A stretch of DNA of 64,000 bases. Source: Spisula solida. Lineage: Eukaryota > Mollusca > Bivalvia > Venerida > Mactridae. The notes beneath the pieces were generated by a model. That model was not told the DNA's origin and ran no database searches. It saw only the letters and a program-made list of their open reading frames with translations. The stretch covers positions 10,924,720-10,988,719 of the forward strand of contig OX365950.1 in assembly GCA_947247005.1 (NCBI GenBank). The letters are read 5' to 3'. Shown piece after piece: positions 33,801-48,800 of this stretch; position 1 is the first letter of the stretch; each line of letters opens with the position of its first letter. The translations under genes and the position numbers were made by a program.

Positions 33801-36800
33801 AGTGAAAATCCAGAAGGACCAGTGAAAATTCTGGAGGACCAGTAACTGTCCTATTTACAAATTTGGCACTTTTGCCCTGTCCGACCAGTGGCCAAAATAG
33901 TTAGTGTCTAGACCTGAATGCCCTTCCACAAGTAACCAGCTCCATATGTGGAGGAAAATCAACACAGTCATCTAATTTTTATGAAAGGGTAAAGGACCCA
34001 ATACGACTGGGAATCAAACCAGAATGTAAGACAACGCAAACCAGATTCTCAAGGGTTTTGACTTAAAAATGTACAACAAGGCTTAACTCAAGCAAAAATC
34101 ATCTGACCTTGAATTCCTGACATATGCACAAGTAGGCTTAGTACCAAGTATTCATATAAATAAATATACCAGATTTATATAGTGCCCTTTTCATGCAAAC
34201 GCACGTTCAAAGGCACTTTACATTATTGTGTTGCAGCCACAAGGACGCAGGTGCATCCTCTACCAGTGCAGATACAGCATGATCTGATCAGAGGGACAGA
34301 CTGAAAGATAGCCCCTGAAGGGAGAGAGACATTAGATACAGGCATGTCCGGCGCTGCAGAAGTGCGTCTAGCCTGGTTCTTTAATGTGCCCGGTGTATAG
34401 CACTGATACACAGCTTCCTGGCACTTCCAGATACTTTGCAGACCACACGGCCAGATAGAGCGGGAAATATTATAAATATTTCAGAAATGTCAAGTTCCGA
34501 TGCCAGGGATTGAACCCACAACCTCTGGATTGACAGCCCAGTGCGTTACCACGGAGCTAAATCTGCTTATATAAAGATTATAAATGAAGTTTCATTGAAA
34601 TCTGACCAATTATTACGGAGAACAAACGCTGAAAAACTTTATGACATCCAACCAGACAGACAAGACACCCAGCACAAAATCAGTAATTAATGGAATCAGC
34701 AACCGTGCCTACTGGAATTCTTAAGTACGGATTTGGAACAGGAACAATGTACTCACCACGGCAACAGCTGGTGATGATAACATCTGAAGAGGTGAGAGAA
34801 CTCCGAGGTAAGCAACATTGGCCAACAAATAAACAACAATCACCAACGTCATGGAAATAAAGATGGCCAACGGTAAATTTCTGAAAATACAAAAATAGTC
34901 ATGAAACAATTTGGTGGCCAAGTGGTTACTGCAATCTCGACTCGGATAGAATGTAGTTTGAGACCAAATTTGAATGAAATCCATATCTCTCCCCCGACTG
35001 CATGTGGGAGACATAAATAGCGAACATTTTTGAAGTGCCATTTTAATCAGAATAATCACGCAAAATAATTTCTAGGTTTACAGTATGTGCTGCTGGAGAA
35101 TGCACATTAGACTTCAACGTTCATGAATATCAATGAGCTACCTGTTGACCCAATGTTTGATTGATAGATCCAATATCTTCCAGGGCAGTAAGAAACACTA
35201 AAGGACGTTGTTGGATATAATTCAACAAAAAATGTTATTGTATGAAGCATTTGAAAAACTTTCCATACAGATCACCCAAATTGTCTCATTAATATTCATG
35301 AGTATAAAAATCTTGTAGGAGAAATAACCTGCAGTCAATTTTAATTATGAAGCAAAGCATAATGAGCAATCACGGTCATGTGAAGAGCTGAAGACTTGAT
35401 TGATAGTAAATCATTGAAGATAACTTTAGTTTGACATCTAAATGGCGGCCTTTCAATGTGGACCATGACCTTTACAGTGGCTGCCATACTTGCTTTCAAG
35501 TTCAGTCAGACTATGTCTTTGGGACGTTTACTTGCATATATCAACATGTTATAAAACAAATTTTTTTATTATATCTGCTTGATATTTTGAACGATTTCTG
35601 ACAATTTGTGTGAACTTTGACCTGACATTTTTTCCTGAAACCCGAAATCCTTGAAAATGCGTCCCCACGAAATGGGTTTTTCATCAAAACATTTTGTCCG
35701 ATTCAAATTTAATGATTTTACAGTGTCTGAGGCCCGGTTATAGACCATGACAAAGTCACAAACAATGTACAGCGTACAGTATTGAGTAGTCACAACCAAT
35801 GTACAGTATTCGGTATTGAGTAAAGTCACAACCAATGTACAGTGTAGAGTATTGAGTAGTAAATTCACAACCAATGTACAGTATACATCATTGAGTAAAG
35901 TCACAACCAATGTACAGTGTACATCATTGAGTAAAGTCACAACCAATGTACAGTGTACAGCATTGAGTAAAATCACAACCAATGTACAGTATACAACATT
36001 GAGTAAAGTCACAACCACAGTGTACAGTATACATCATTGAGTAAAGTCACAACCAATGTACAGCATACATCATTGAGTAAAGTCACAACCAATGTACAGT
36101 GTACATCATTGAGTAAAGTCACAACCAATGTACAATATTGAGTAAAGTCACAACCAATGTACAGTAAACATCATTGAGTAAAGTCACAACCAATGTACAG
36201 TATACATCATTGAGTAAAGTCACAACCAATGTACAGTATACATCATTGAGTAAAGTCCAACCAATGTACAGTGTACAGTATTGAGTAAAGTCACAACCAA
36301 TGTACAGTATACATCATTGAGTAAAGTCACAACCAAAGTACAGTACACAGTATCGAGTAAAATCACAACCAATGTACAGTGTACAGTATTGAGTAAAGTC
36401 ACAACCAATGTACAGAATACAGTATTGAGTAAAGTCACAACCAAAGTACAGTACACAGTATTTGGTAAAATCAAAACCAATGTACAGTGTACAGTATTGA
36501 GTACAGTCACAACCAATGTATTGTGTACAGTATTGAGTAAAGTCACAACCAATGTACAGTATACATCATTGAGTAAAGTCACAACCAATGTACAGTGTAC
36601 AGTACACACTAAAGTTACAACCAATGTACAGTGTATAGCATTGAGTAAAGTCACAACCAATGTACAGTACATAGTATTGAGTAAAGTCACAATATATAGA
36701 AAGAGATTGTACCTGACTGGATTGACCAGCTCATCCACCAGGAAGTTCAGGTAACTCCTGAAAATACAAGAAACCACCTTTTACGTTATAGAATAAAAGG

Positions 36801-39800
36801 TAAATAAATAAATCACTGATATCCAAAAAGTAACTTTTTTATATGGAACACTACGATTAGAATAGACAATTTTTATATGAAACACTACGATTAGAATAGA
36901 CAATTTTTAAAGCATATACCTGCACCGTACATAAATAGATGGTCATCTGATCATATACAAGCTTGGAATAAAATTGTCCTTTTTTCAAAAACAAGACACG
37001 GCCACACGGCACTGACACGAAACCAGGTTTTCTGTGCAGTGTCCACCTAATGAGGCAGTCAAATTCCAGTTTTGGTCAAGTCTCCATGCCAGCTTATCAT
37101 AAACAAGAAATATCACTGAATGTGATAAATACCCCCAGAAACTGCTTGACACAATCATGCATGCATAACTAGACTTGGTACTGATCATTCATGCAAAGTT
37201 TCGTTGAAATCCGACCATTGGTTACAGAGAAATAGTGCAGACAAAATTTATAAGTGTAAAAAACAAAGGGCCATTACTACCTTAGAATTGATCGGACCAA
37301 CATGTGCCGATGACATGCACAACAAGACTTGGTACTGATCATTCATGCAAAGTTTCGTTGAAATCCGACTATTGGTTACGGAGAAATAGCGCGGACAAAA
37401 TTTATAAGTGTAAAAAAACAAAGGGCCATAACTACCTTAAAATTACTCCGACCAACGTGTGCCGACGATATGCACAACAAGACTTGGTACTGATCATTCA
37501 TGCAAAGTTTCATTGAAATCCGACCATTAGTTACAGAGAAATAGCGCGGACAAAATTTATAAGTGTAAAAAACAAAGGGCCATAACTACCTTAAAATTGA
37601 TCTGCCAATGTGTGCTGACGATATGCACAACTAGACTTGGTACTGATCATTCATACAAAGTTTTGTTAAAATCCAACAATTGGTTACAAAGAAATAGCGC
37701 AGACAAAATTTATAAGTGTAAAAAAACAAAGGGCCATAACTACCTTAAAATAAATCCGACCGACGTGTGCCGACGAAATGCACAACCAGACTTGGTACTG
37801 ATCATTCATGCAAAGTTTCGTTGAAATCTGACCATTAGTTACAGAGAAAAAGCGTGGACAAAATTAATAAGTGTAAAAAACAAAGGGCCATGACAACCTT
37901 AAAATTGATCCGACCAACATGTGCCGACAATATGCACAACTAGACTTGGTACTGATCATTCATACAAAGTTTTGTTAAAATCCAACAAATGGTTACAGAG
38001 AAATAGGGCGGACATAATTTATAAGAGTAAAAAAACAAAGGGCCATAACTATACCTTAAAATTGATCCGACCAACGTGTGCCAACGATATGCACAACTAG
38101 ACTTGGTACTGATCATTCATACAAAGTTTTGTTAAAATCCGACAAATGGTTACAGAGAAATAGTGCGGACAAAATTATACGGACCAACCAACCGACCAAC
38201 AGACCAACCAACCAACCATCCTCAAGCATGACTCCAATATAACCCCCATATACTATGTATCTGGGGGTGTAACAAAGTTTCATGAAGTTTAGTCAATACA
38301 AACTCAAGCTATTGACTGGAAACCTTTTTTCTATTTTTAGTAACAGTGACCTTGACCCCAATTATTGACAGGAAACCCTGTTTGACGTTGTCGCCCGCCA
38401 CGTTGAAAAACCTGGTTAATAAATATTAGGCGTTCTGACTTTGCTGCCCTATTGGATGTATTACATGTATTTCTTGTATCAGTTCAGAAAACAGACTGTA
38501 TTTTGCTTTGCCTGCGCTTTGTGTACATTTGCAAATTAAAATAATATTTAGTAGGTTATGAACCGTGTGAATTTTGCCAAACAAAACAACAATGTTGCGA
38601 GGTTTACATAGAGAAACAAATATTATACTATTACAACCATCTAACAATACATAAATATAATATTATATATCGTACAATAGATGTCACCAGTACTGTATGG
38701 TATGAAAACTATGTCAGTGGAATGTATAACATAAACGATAACTCATATAAGATTGTCACTGCTTTCAACATATATACAATAATTATTAAATTAATATAAA
38801 CACATACCAACAACATGAAATAATATAAATGTATGAAATTATGAATAGCAAGTCAATCATACAAAATTGAGCCTTCGGACATAATTTTGACACTTTATAT
38901 TTTTACATTAGGGTTGGAATGGTAAGGCCAAGCATAAAACTAATAAATTCATGAGAAAATTGGTATCCAAAATGAGTGCTATTATATAAATGGTTGGACA
39001 AGTTTTAGTCCCAATTTTGTGCTGCCTTCCCTGTTTGATTTTCTATTATTTTTCTGAAAAGAACATAACATCCTTTAATACTAAGATCTTACCATCCACT
39101 GTAGGCCCAGAAACCAGAATAAAAGGCTAAGGCTATAGCACCAGCACTGGTATCACTATCTTCAAAACTGTTAGCAAAATTCTCTGTCTCACCTGTCAAA
39201 TAGCAAAACATTTCATTCAATAGTATAGTCACATACCGGTAGTATACCGCACAGGTGAAGACAATTTATTGGACTTTCTTATCTTTTATAGACATATCAG
39301 ATCGGATTAGATATTATGATAATATACAGTCATCTTGCACAATTACAAATATTTTATTATCAGAAGAATAAACAAGTAATTAAGAATTGCAAGCAATACA
39401 GAAGTCCCCTACCGGTTTGAAGCCATTTTCAATGTTTCTGTTGCCAAAGCAACCTCAATTTTTGTCAGAATCAAAATATTTTTAGACATGCACATATCAA
39501 GTTTCATAAACCTAGCTTGGAAACTGTTTGAGTTATGGCAGGATCCAGATTTGGGCATATTTTCACTCTTTCTGTCACCATAGCAACCACAATATTTGTC
39601 AAAATCAAAATATTTTTAGACATGCATTATCCCCTTATTGCCCCCTATCCACATACCAAGTTTCATAAACCTAGCTTGGAAACTGTTCGAGTTATGTCAG
39701 GATCCAGATTTTTTGACGGACGGACGGACGGACTGACTGACGGACTGACTGACGGACTGACTGATGGACTGACTGATGGACTACTGACTGATGGACTGAC

Positions 39801-42800
39801 TGATGGACTGACTGATGGACTACTGACTGATGGACTACTGACTGATGGACTACTGACTGATGGACTACTGACTGATGGACTACTGACTGATGGACTACTG
39901 ACTGATGGACTACTGACTGATGGACTACTGACTGATGGACTGACTGATGGACTACTGACTGATGGACTACTGACTGATGGACTGACTGATGGACTGACTG
40001 ATGGACTGACTGATGGACTACTGACTGATGGACTGACTGATGGACTGACTGATGGACTGATGGACGGAGGGCAAACCTGTAGTCCCCTCCGGTCAAAAAC
40101 CAGTAGGGGACTAATAAAATTTCGTAACTTCTTACAGGGGTTCTATGGAGGCCTAATGCCAAATCCTGATCTGTTTCCACAACACTGCACCAAATTGTAT
40201 TCAAACATTGTTCTACTGCTAAAGTCTGCATATGAAATTTCAAACGACCATAACTTTGCCAAACTTTGAATTTTTTCATCAAATAACTTTAATTTTCTGC
40301 AAAAAATATCATTTTTTCTAACGCAGCAAATCCGGATTTCAGGATTATTCTGGAATTATAGGACCCCTGTTCTTAGTACCCCCACAAATCCACAACCAAA
40401 CATCAGCTCAAAATAAAGATAGGGCCCATGTCAGTGTGTTAAAATGGAAACAAATATACATGTATTCATAAAATATAATTAATAATATAATTCAAGTACA
40501 GTACAACCTCTGTTAAGCAACACCCTTTGGGAGCTGTAAATGTTATCCGTTGTTATATAGGTTGATGTTCTACAGTAAGTATCAGATTAGGGAAAATTTG
40601 CAGGTGATGTTGTTTCCATAGAGGGCCACTCTGGAGTCTGTACTGTATTATAAACACATACATACCCTTAGCGATATAGTAGAATCCTATAATGATGACA
40701 GCTGCCAGGGCAATCAGCTTGCTTATTGTTATCACCACCTGTACCTTCGTTGCCCATTTCACATTGACACAGTTCACAGCAATCAGTAATGCTGAAAAAG
40801 AAGAAAAATCTATAACACGTGATATCAATTGAATATAGAGATTTATCAGTGATAATAACGGTAAAAATGTTATTTTCTGCAATTTTCTGCAGAAAAGTTC
40901 CCCCTTTTAAGTGCAGCAAATCCAGATTTCCGGCCTCATTTCGGAATAGTAGGACTCTTGCAATCACTTGGGTACTGTTTCATCAAAGCACTTACAGACA
41001 TCATAAACCTACGCTCAATTTTAAATTCTTTATTACTTTTCATCACCTACATCTTTTTTAAAAATATATATTACTTTATTAACTATAATTGTTTATTAGC
41101 ATGATGGAGTAAAGTGTCTGTACAAAAAATGTTATAAGTGAAGTTTAACAGTTTAAGTTTGATAGCGGGCACAATTTCTAAGTGAAACCAGGGCTTTACT
41201 TTACAACATATCCATGCTATATTGCTTCAAACTGGTTTTTAACTTTCTTTAAGCTTTTATTTTTAAGTTTTGAGTTGACAAAAAATAAATGTTGTATGAT
41301 ACAGTGTATATACCGCACATGTATCTACCAATGAAAACTGGTTTGCCAAGTTTGTAAAGACAAGTAGATGTTAGATGAACAGGACATCTTCGGACGGTGT
41401 GATGTTTCATCCCAAAATGGGTATGTGCCAATATTGAAACGAAAGTCATACATAAGCTACGACATTAACTGCCAAATAATGGATGCTGTTAGTTACAGCC
41501 ACTTCTGATCTTTTGTTGAAAAAAATCAAGATTTCATGGTGATTTTGATGATACCCATTCCAAACATATTTCTAAATTTGGCTAGACATAATGTCAACTC
41601 TGGTTGTATTAAATATTTTGGAAGAGTGGAAATTGAATAGAAAATTTGATTCACATGAGGGATATCTTGAAGTTAGATAGGGTACAATCAGTGCATAGCT
41701 AAACCATACCAGCGCTGTTTTATCAAATATATTAGTTTGTAACAGGGATTTTCTTCATCATAAAACATTCTCTCAAGATTGTTATGGTGTTTTTATGCCA
41801 CTAGCATCTTATATATTAATTAATAGCGTGGAACAACATTGCATATCACAGAAGTTCTTTGTATAAGTGATACACTCCCTCTTATATCCCAATAAAACTC
41901 ACTGGCATATCATGAATGTATTTATAACCCCCAACTGACTCTATTTATTATAATATACAATTAATGATACAAAATCATGGTAAAAACTTATTACCCAATA
42001 AATACAGGTATGTGAAATATAACTCAAGCAGTCAGGCTCGAGTCATTTTCGAGCGATTTTGGCATTCAACTGAGACAGTAGTGCATGGTGATTAGTCATT
42101 CAGTTTATTCCCGCAAAGTTGGTCAATGATCTCCGGCTTCAAAGGAAGAGACAGAAAGTTGTTTTGTGATACAAGGGCGCGCTGCCCTAGCTCTTCCCAA
42201 AAATACTTCTTGGTTTTTTAACATGCCCAGTGTATAGCACCAATACATGCCAGACTACCTCTGGGTTTCCAACAAGTTTGTTTCTAGTTGGGTGGGCTTG
42301 ATGTTCCTATTTTATATATAGAATCTAGACCAAGTTCGTTGACTTGGCATTGGTATAGACCTTCAAAATGTTTATTTCTTCACCTTCACTTCACATTTAT
42401 AGCTTTCTCCAGAAAAACAACAAAAAAATATTCACTTTATGACTTCAAACAACATTCATCATAAGTAACAATACAGGTAATAACTTGGTTATACTTATAG
42501 CAAAAATTAACCCCAGAATGTAAAAATAACATGCTGAGAATTTATTTAATTAGATTTTTATGATCACAGCTTTTTTTTTTGTAGATAAATGCTAAGACAA
42601 CTAGAACTGTCGCCATTCGGCAGGCTAATTTACCCCCCCCCCTGGCGTGGCAAAAATCATCGCATCTAATTCTTTCCTTTATGCACATCTACATGTTGGA
42701 GTTGCTCATCTGTTAAAGTTTGAAGCAAATGCTGCAAAAACTGTAGGAGAAGTTGCGTCCACAGAACTGTTCACTATATATTGTATAGTGCATAAAAGTA

Positions 42801-45800
42801 CAAAGGGCCATAATTCTGTCAAAAATCGCCGCAACTGTAAGAGGAGTTACGTCCACAAGAATGCGTCTACGGACGGACAGACAAGCCGAATCCAGTATTG
42901 GGGGGGGTATAAAAATGTTTACAATACTCACTGACCTAGCAACCATTCTATGAATTTGTACAACACCAAACTAGTTAATTTTGTAGTTCATTCAATTCAA
43001 GTGTTCTAATCATTTTCTTAATTTTTTACTATACATGTATTGACTTCTTCTTCATGAAAATAGTTTTTCCCAGGACATATTTTCCCATACTAAAGTATAC
43101 AAAAAGATTCTGTGGTATCCAATTATAGTTTAAAAGATCACATGCAGTGAGTTAATGTCTAATGCTAAGTTCCAGCTTTGATATGTCAGGTGTCATAGCA
43201 TCCCTCCCCTGTGTTCATAGAAAATACATTATATTGTTTGAATTTTTATATGTCAAGGAAAAGTTTCACGCAGCCAAATAAAATATTTTGAAATTAATAT
43301 GGAATATATTTATCATTAAATAAAGCTCACATATTTATGTTCAATTACCTCCACTGACGTCACTGTATTCATATGTAAAAATTCAGTGATATGTAATTGA
43401 AGTGATGTATGTGTTTGACGGATACAGTGACTGTCGTATGTGCATGGTCATTCCGTTTTGTAATACAATGAATCCAGAGGCAATACCCAAGCTCTTTCCT
43501 TGCTTACTTTACATGCCTGATGTACGTACAGCACCTATACACAAGAGATTACCTCTGGGTCACCAGCCAGTTTGGTGGGAAACACTGATAATCAAACCAA
43601 GAACCTCTTAATCCGTAGTCATTTTGTGACAGGTGAGCTAAATAATTGCCCAGGCTCGGATTACAGTTTTTCGCTTAAAACTATTCGCTACATCTCAAAC
43701 TTTTTATTTATCTATGTCACAAATACATTCTATTTGTATTTGAAAGATAAAATTTCATATTTGACATGTTAATTACCGGTAACACACTAAAACAGAAATT
43801 GTAAAAAATTAATTATAAATAAATGGGGTTTAAATTAAGGCAATAATTAAAACAGGAAACCGACACGCAAGCATCAATTAATCAGACTATAATTATGATG
43901 GGTGATCAATATATCCGAGAACTGTCAATCTAGCAATTTGGGCTTGTCAGTCAGGTTCAAAGTAAATTATCATCTATCAGAGTCATCTAGGTAGTATGGC
44001 TTGCCGGAGATAACTCTAGATGTATCAATAAATAAACATGGATAAAATCAACACTGCACGGTCATCTGACCAATGTATATCAATGTAGATAGAAAGAGTA
44101 TACGCATAAAAAATAAATATGTAGATTGAACAAAAATGAACATGGAAAATGCGTTTAATTATCATTTGTATTAAATATTGTAAACATAGGCTAGTGTTAT
44201 CATTGGCGGACTATAATTAGCTAGTCTGAACAAAAATTGACATTGACAATGCATTTTAATTTTTGATGTAAACGAAGGCTATAGTGTAATCATTGGCATA
44301 CTTTAACTAGCCCAAGTCTGTACAGAAATAAAATGCGAAACATTACAACTTACATATAAGAACCAACATCTAGGCATATTGCCTATTTCTCAATACATTT
44401 TTCAGCAATAAATATGTATTAAACTAAGAACTTTATATACTTATAGTAATTGGTAAAGAGTTACAGGTCATATTAATACAGTAAAACCAGATTATTTATA
44501 TATATCAATCATTTGTATGATCTATGATAACCATAGCAACCAGTAGGGCTACAATGAATTGTAACTATCATGTGGGGGCCACATTTGTTTTTGGTAAGCT
44601 GATGGGTAAAACCCCAGGAACACATGGGGTCCATATGCAAAATATCATTTATCAGAACAAATTATCTCCAAATTATGTAACATGACAGGAAATATAAAGG
44701 AACACTTGAAATTACTACACCAGGGACTGTGCACCCCATTATATGGCACTCCTGATTTGACAAGAATCTCACATTATACTACTTGAGAAATCATTGAATG
44801 CTGAGTACATATTAATGACCTGTTCATAACATTTATGCATAAATTTATCACAAGGTTTTTGCTTTGTATATATCAATTTCCGCTAAACAAATTGTTCTAT
44901 ATTGATCCTTCAGATTTTTATCATATTACATCTCCAGTGTGTTCTTGATGCTCCCTCTTATGAAAACATATAACCGAAGTTATAAATAAAGACCAGATTT
45001 CAGTGTTAAATTATGCTAATAGATCATGTCAAATTCTCCATACTATACCACAAGAGTTAAGACAATAATGTTTGGTATGTATTACATTTCCTATTAATCT
45101 AATTTAGTTTAAACAAGACTTGAATGACTTGTTTCCACTTACAACTTTGTAAAAATAGAGTTTAATGGGGAAAAATAGTAAATTATCCCCCCTTACTACT
45201 CTCTAAATTTCCACCGGTCCTATCATGCGGATTACTCTGTTTTTATCCCTGTTTTGTTTATTGCACATGGTAGTAATTAGGCTGAAATATTTGCAACATT
45301 AATTATCAGATCAAATAATAAATTTGGCTACATGTTGTTTACACACCATGGTATATAAATTTTTATGGCCCTAACATATTAGGTAATACAGAAGTGAGAA
45401 ATTTCACATCTAAAATCATGATATTTCAGTTAAAAACAAGGATAAAGTCCGAGGATCTCAACTAGTTAGGACCTGTATGCTAATTGGTCTACCTCGGGCT
45501 TTATCTTACAAGGGAGATAATTTATATGTCACTTATGTCTCTCATTGTACCAATTTCATAAATTTGTCGACTGTGTAAAAAATCTTATAACTCAACATAC
45601 GGCTTAAGGGATTTGGTTGAAGTGACATTTGACCAGGTAACCTAGTACAATGCGACTTTGATTGTGTCGATTAGATTGTTAAATATTTGTATTTCAATAA
45701 AGATTAACTACAGGAAATATTAACAAATGTTTTAAAAGGAGGTATTGTTCGCCAGAGATAACTCTAGCATTATCAATAAACAAACATTGATAATATAAAC

Positions 45801-48800
45801 ACTACATCGAAAATGCATAATTAATTCAATATTCATTTTTATTTGAAAACAAAGGCTTATTATTTGGGCCCTTGTTTTTCGGTAAAAATCCAGCAGGAAG
45901 TTAAAGTCAGAAAATTGTGAATTTTGAAGAAATTTGCTCTTTGGGATGGATTATCTGACCAGCTGTGAGACGCATGATGAACGTATGATTCACAAATCAA
46001 TGCTTCAACAGCTTGCAAGAAATACCACAAACTAATCTCTGTACTTTCTTTTGTATTTTAAAGAAATATTTCTCAATAGCAGAAAGGTGGAAAATCTAGG
46101 GCCACTGTGCGTTCATATGGTCCAATCTTCTAAAACATTTCAAATAAAAATCTCAGCTCAAACAGTGTTTCTTTTTACTTTTGCAAGCTCAGACAAACTT
46201 TGTGAAATCCATCCAGACAGATATAAGCCACCACAAAATCAACAAGTAATTGAGAATTGCAAGCTATACAGAAGTCCCCTACCAGTTTGAAGCCATTTTC
46301 AATGTTTTTGTTGCCATAGCAACCACAAATTTTGTCAGAATCAAAATATTTTTAGACGTGCATAATCCCCTTTATGATTGCCCTCTATCCACATACCAAG
46401 TTTCATAAACCTAGCTTGGAAACTATGAGTTATGTCAGGATCCAGATTTTTTGACGGACGGACGGACGGAAAGACTGACTGACTGACTGACGGACGGCAA
46501 ACCTATAGTCCCATCCGGTCAAAAACCGGTAGGGGACTAAGAAGTCCCACTATATGTGGGAGACATAAAAATCAAAGGGCAACAACTTATGGAAGTTACG
46601 GTAGCCGCAGACTGTAAACATGTCCAAGTAACTTCCGTATATATACACTATAATAGTATATGAATAAAGTTCAGATGTCAGTATTTGTCTACTTTCACGA
46701 TATGTAGCCTGGAGGCAATGTAAGTATCAGATGTACATTGTATATTACCATTAATTAATTTAACGCATTAGTCTTTACAAATCATACAGCAATTTCAAAT
46801 TAAAGCTTCATTTGTGCAGACGAGATATACAAAGTTCTGCTAAAATATGACCAATGGTTACCTGAAGGGTTATAATAACTCCGTGAAAATTAATACACAA
46901 CCGTTGTATGTTGACCATAATTTATGCTTAATTATGCACAAAATTCAAAGTCCAAAGTATATCATACATTGCGGGATGAGTAAATGTATATAAAGGCTTG
47001 CTTGAAATATCCTTTAATAGGGATGTGGATGGTTCATTCTATGACAGACTCTTGGATGGGAGGCTAGGCGTTGGCACCATTTCTGTGCATGGCGCTGGAT
47101 TGTATGTGTGCTTCAGTACTTGATACCGATGAATCTTGTTGAAAATTCTACCAAAGGTTACCGAGTAACAGAGCAGACTATTTTGACAAGAGAAACCAAC
47201 TTACTACAATAAATACTGTAGCGCACAGACAATCCAAAGCATGACTTCAATATATCTGGGCAGTAAATTAAGATTATAAATACCTGAGCTGAGATTTTGA
47301 AAAGATTTGACAAATGAGGCACAATGACATGGAGAACAAGTGACATTAATGTAAGATATAATTTATTAAATAAACAACACTGGAATGCATCAGTGATATA
47401 AATAGTATACCAATTAATTATGAGCAAGGTAATGGAATCTGTCACTTAATCATATGTTAATGGTTGACACACAGCCTTGAAGATAATTTCATGACAGCTC
47501 TGTAGCCTAATTAGGTACATATCTTTATCTATGCTAAATGTTTTCTCTAGAAAGTGCATACATACGGAAATCAACATTGAAGCAATTATACAAAGTACCT
47601 GTCATTTATGCAGCGTTAATTACGCCAATGTGGTACATTGTATACAAATCTTGTAATGTTTGTTAACTTATTTGCTTGTTCATTATTGAGAATCAATTTG
47701 CCTAATACAGTAAACAATGTTTTAAATATTACTTCAGGTTTTTCATTGTACAAAAATGTCTTTTTTTTCTTTATTTTCCCTTCATAAATTTTTTTAGGAA
47801 TTCCTGTTTTTCAGAATTACTAACTGTGTCCAGTGCTCCTGTCAGAATTCACATAAATTGCACCTTCCAAGGTGAGGACAAATCAACGACTAAGGATGTT
47901 GCTTGTATTATTGCATTAATGACATTAGATGTTACTTGTATTATTGCATTAATGACTTTAGATGTTGCTTGTATTATTGCATTAATGACATTAGATGTTA
48001 CTTGTATTACAGTGTTCAATCTAGCCCACCATGACAGGGGGCCATTCGGGCCCATAGACTATACAACAGGGGGCCATTGGGGAAAAATGGGGGCCCTTAA
48101 AATAATAAAAAAAAACATTCCAGTATTCATACTTCATGTAAATGATAAAAGTATACCAGGCATGAAAAGCACTCATACATGCATATGATATGCTTAGCTA
48201 ACGGTGACCTAACCTCAATGATACCAACTAAATTCAAAATCACTAAAAAATAAAATGAAATGAAATTCTCCTCGAGCAGTTTGTTCAATCTGTCAACAGA
48301 CAGGAATATATCTTTGAGTTTATGATTGACGATTGATGAGAATAAAGCATCCATACTTTAGATCTAAGAATTGCCATGCCCGTGAATAAGCGTGATTTGT
48401 AAAAGTTAACATCGGCGCTAAAACGAATTTTTTTGGCCAAATTACAGACATCATTTGACATACTTGGGACTTGCAGATGTTCTTCTTGCAAAATCATTGA
48501 GATGTTTCAATCATGCTTCAATGACTGGAGGCTGACATCATTACCATAGCAACGGACACCTGCCTGAAGAGTTACTGAATGAAGCTAAAGGACAACAAGT
48601 AACGAAAAGATAATGTAGCAAAAAGACTTCAATTTTCTGTGAGCGCGCCGACCTGGCCCACAGTAACATCTCAAGTGCGCCATTTCAATTTTTTGGGGGT
48701 CAATGGCGCAATGGCGCGGCCTAGATTGAACACTGGTATTATTGCATTAATGACTTTAGATGTTACTTGTATTATTGCATTAATGACATTAGATGTAGCT

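Noticed and set aside
34497..34570. Functional tRNA-Asp gene
   Set aside because: The cloverleaf-like head continues into a SINE body and lacks a matching acceptor stem and terminator.
35569..36777. Minus-strand frames with TLLN.VHCTLVV repeats and plus-strand SKVTTNVQ repeats
   Set aside because: By-products of the 36-bp minisatellite. The 36220-36777 frame also overlaps real exon 4 in a different reading context.
39535..40282. 244-codon plus frame (TDGLL repeats) and 196-codon minus frame (VHQSV repeats)
   Set aside because: They lie over the simple-sequence core of a mobile element in gene A intron 2.
40668..40967. Alternative 99-codon frame across gene A exon 2
   Set aside because: It reads exon 2 in the wrong frame; the correct frame continues the SLC7 protein with proper splice sites.
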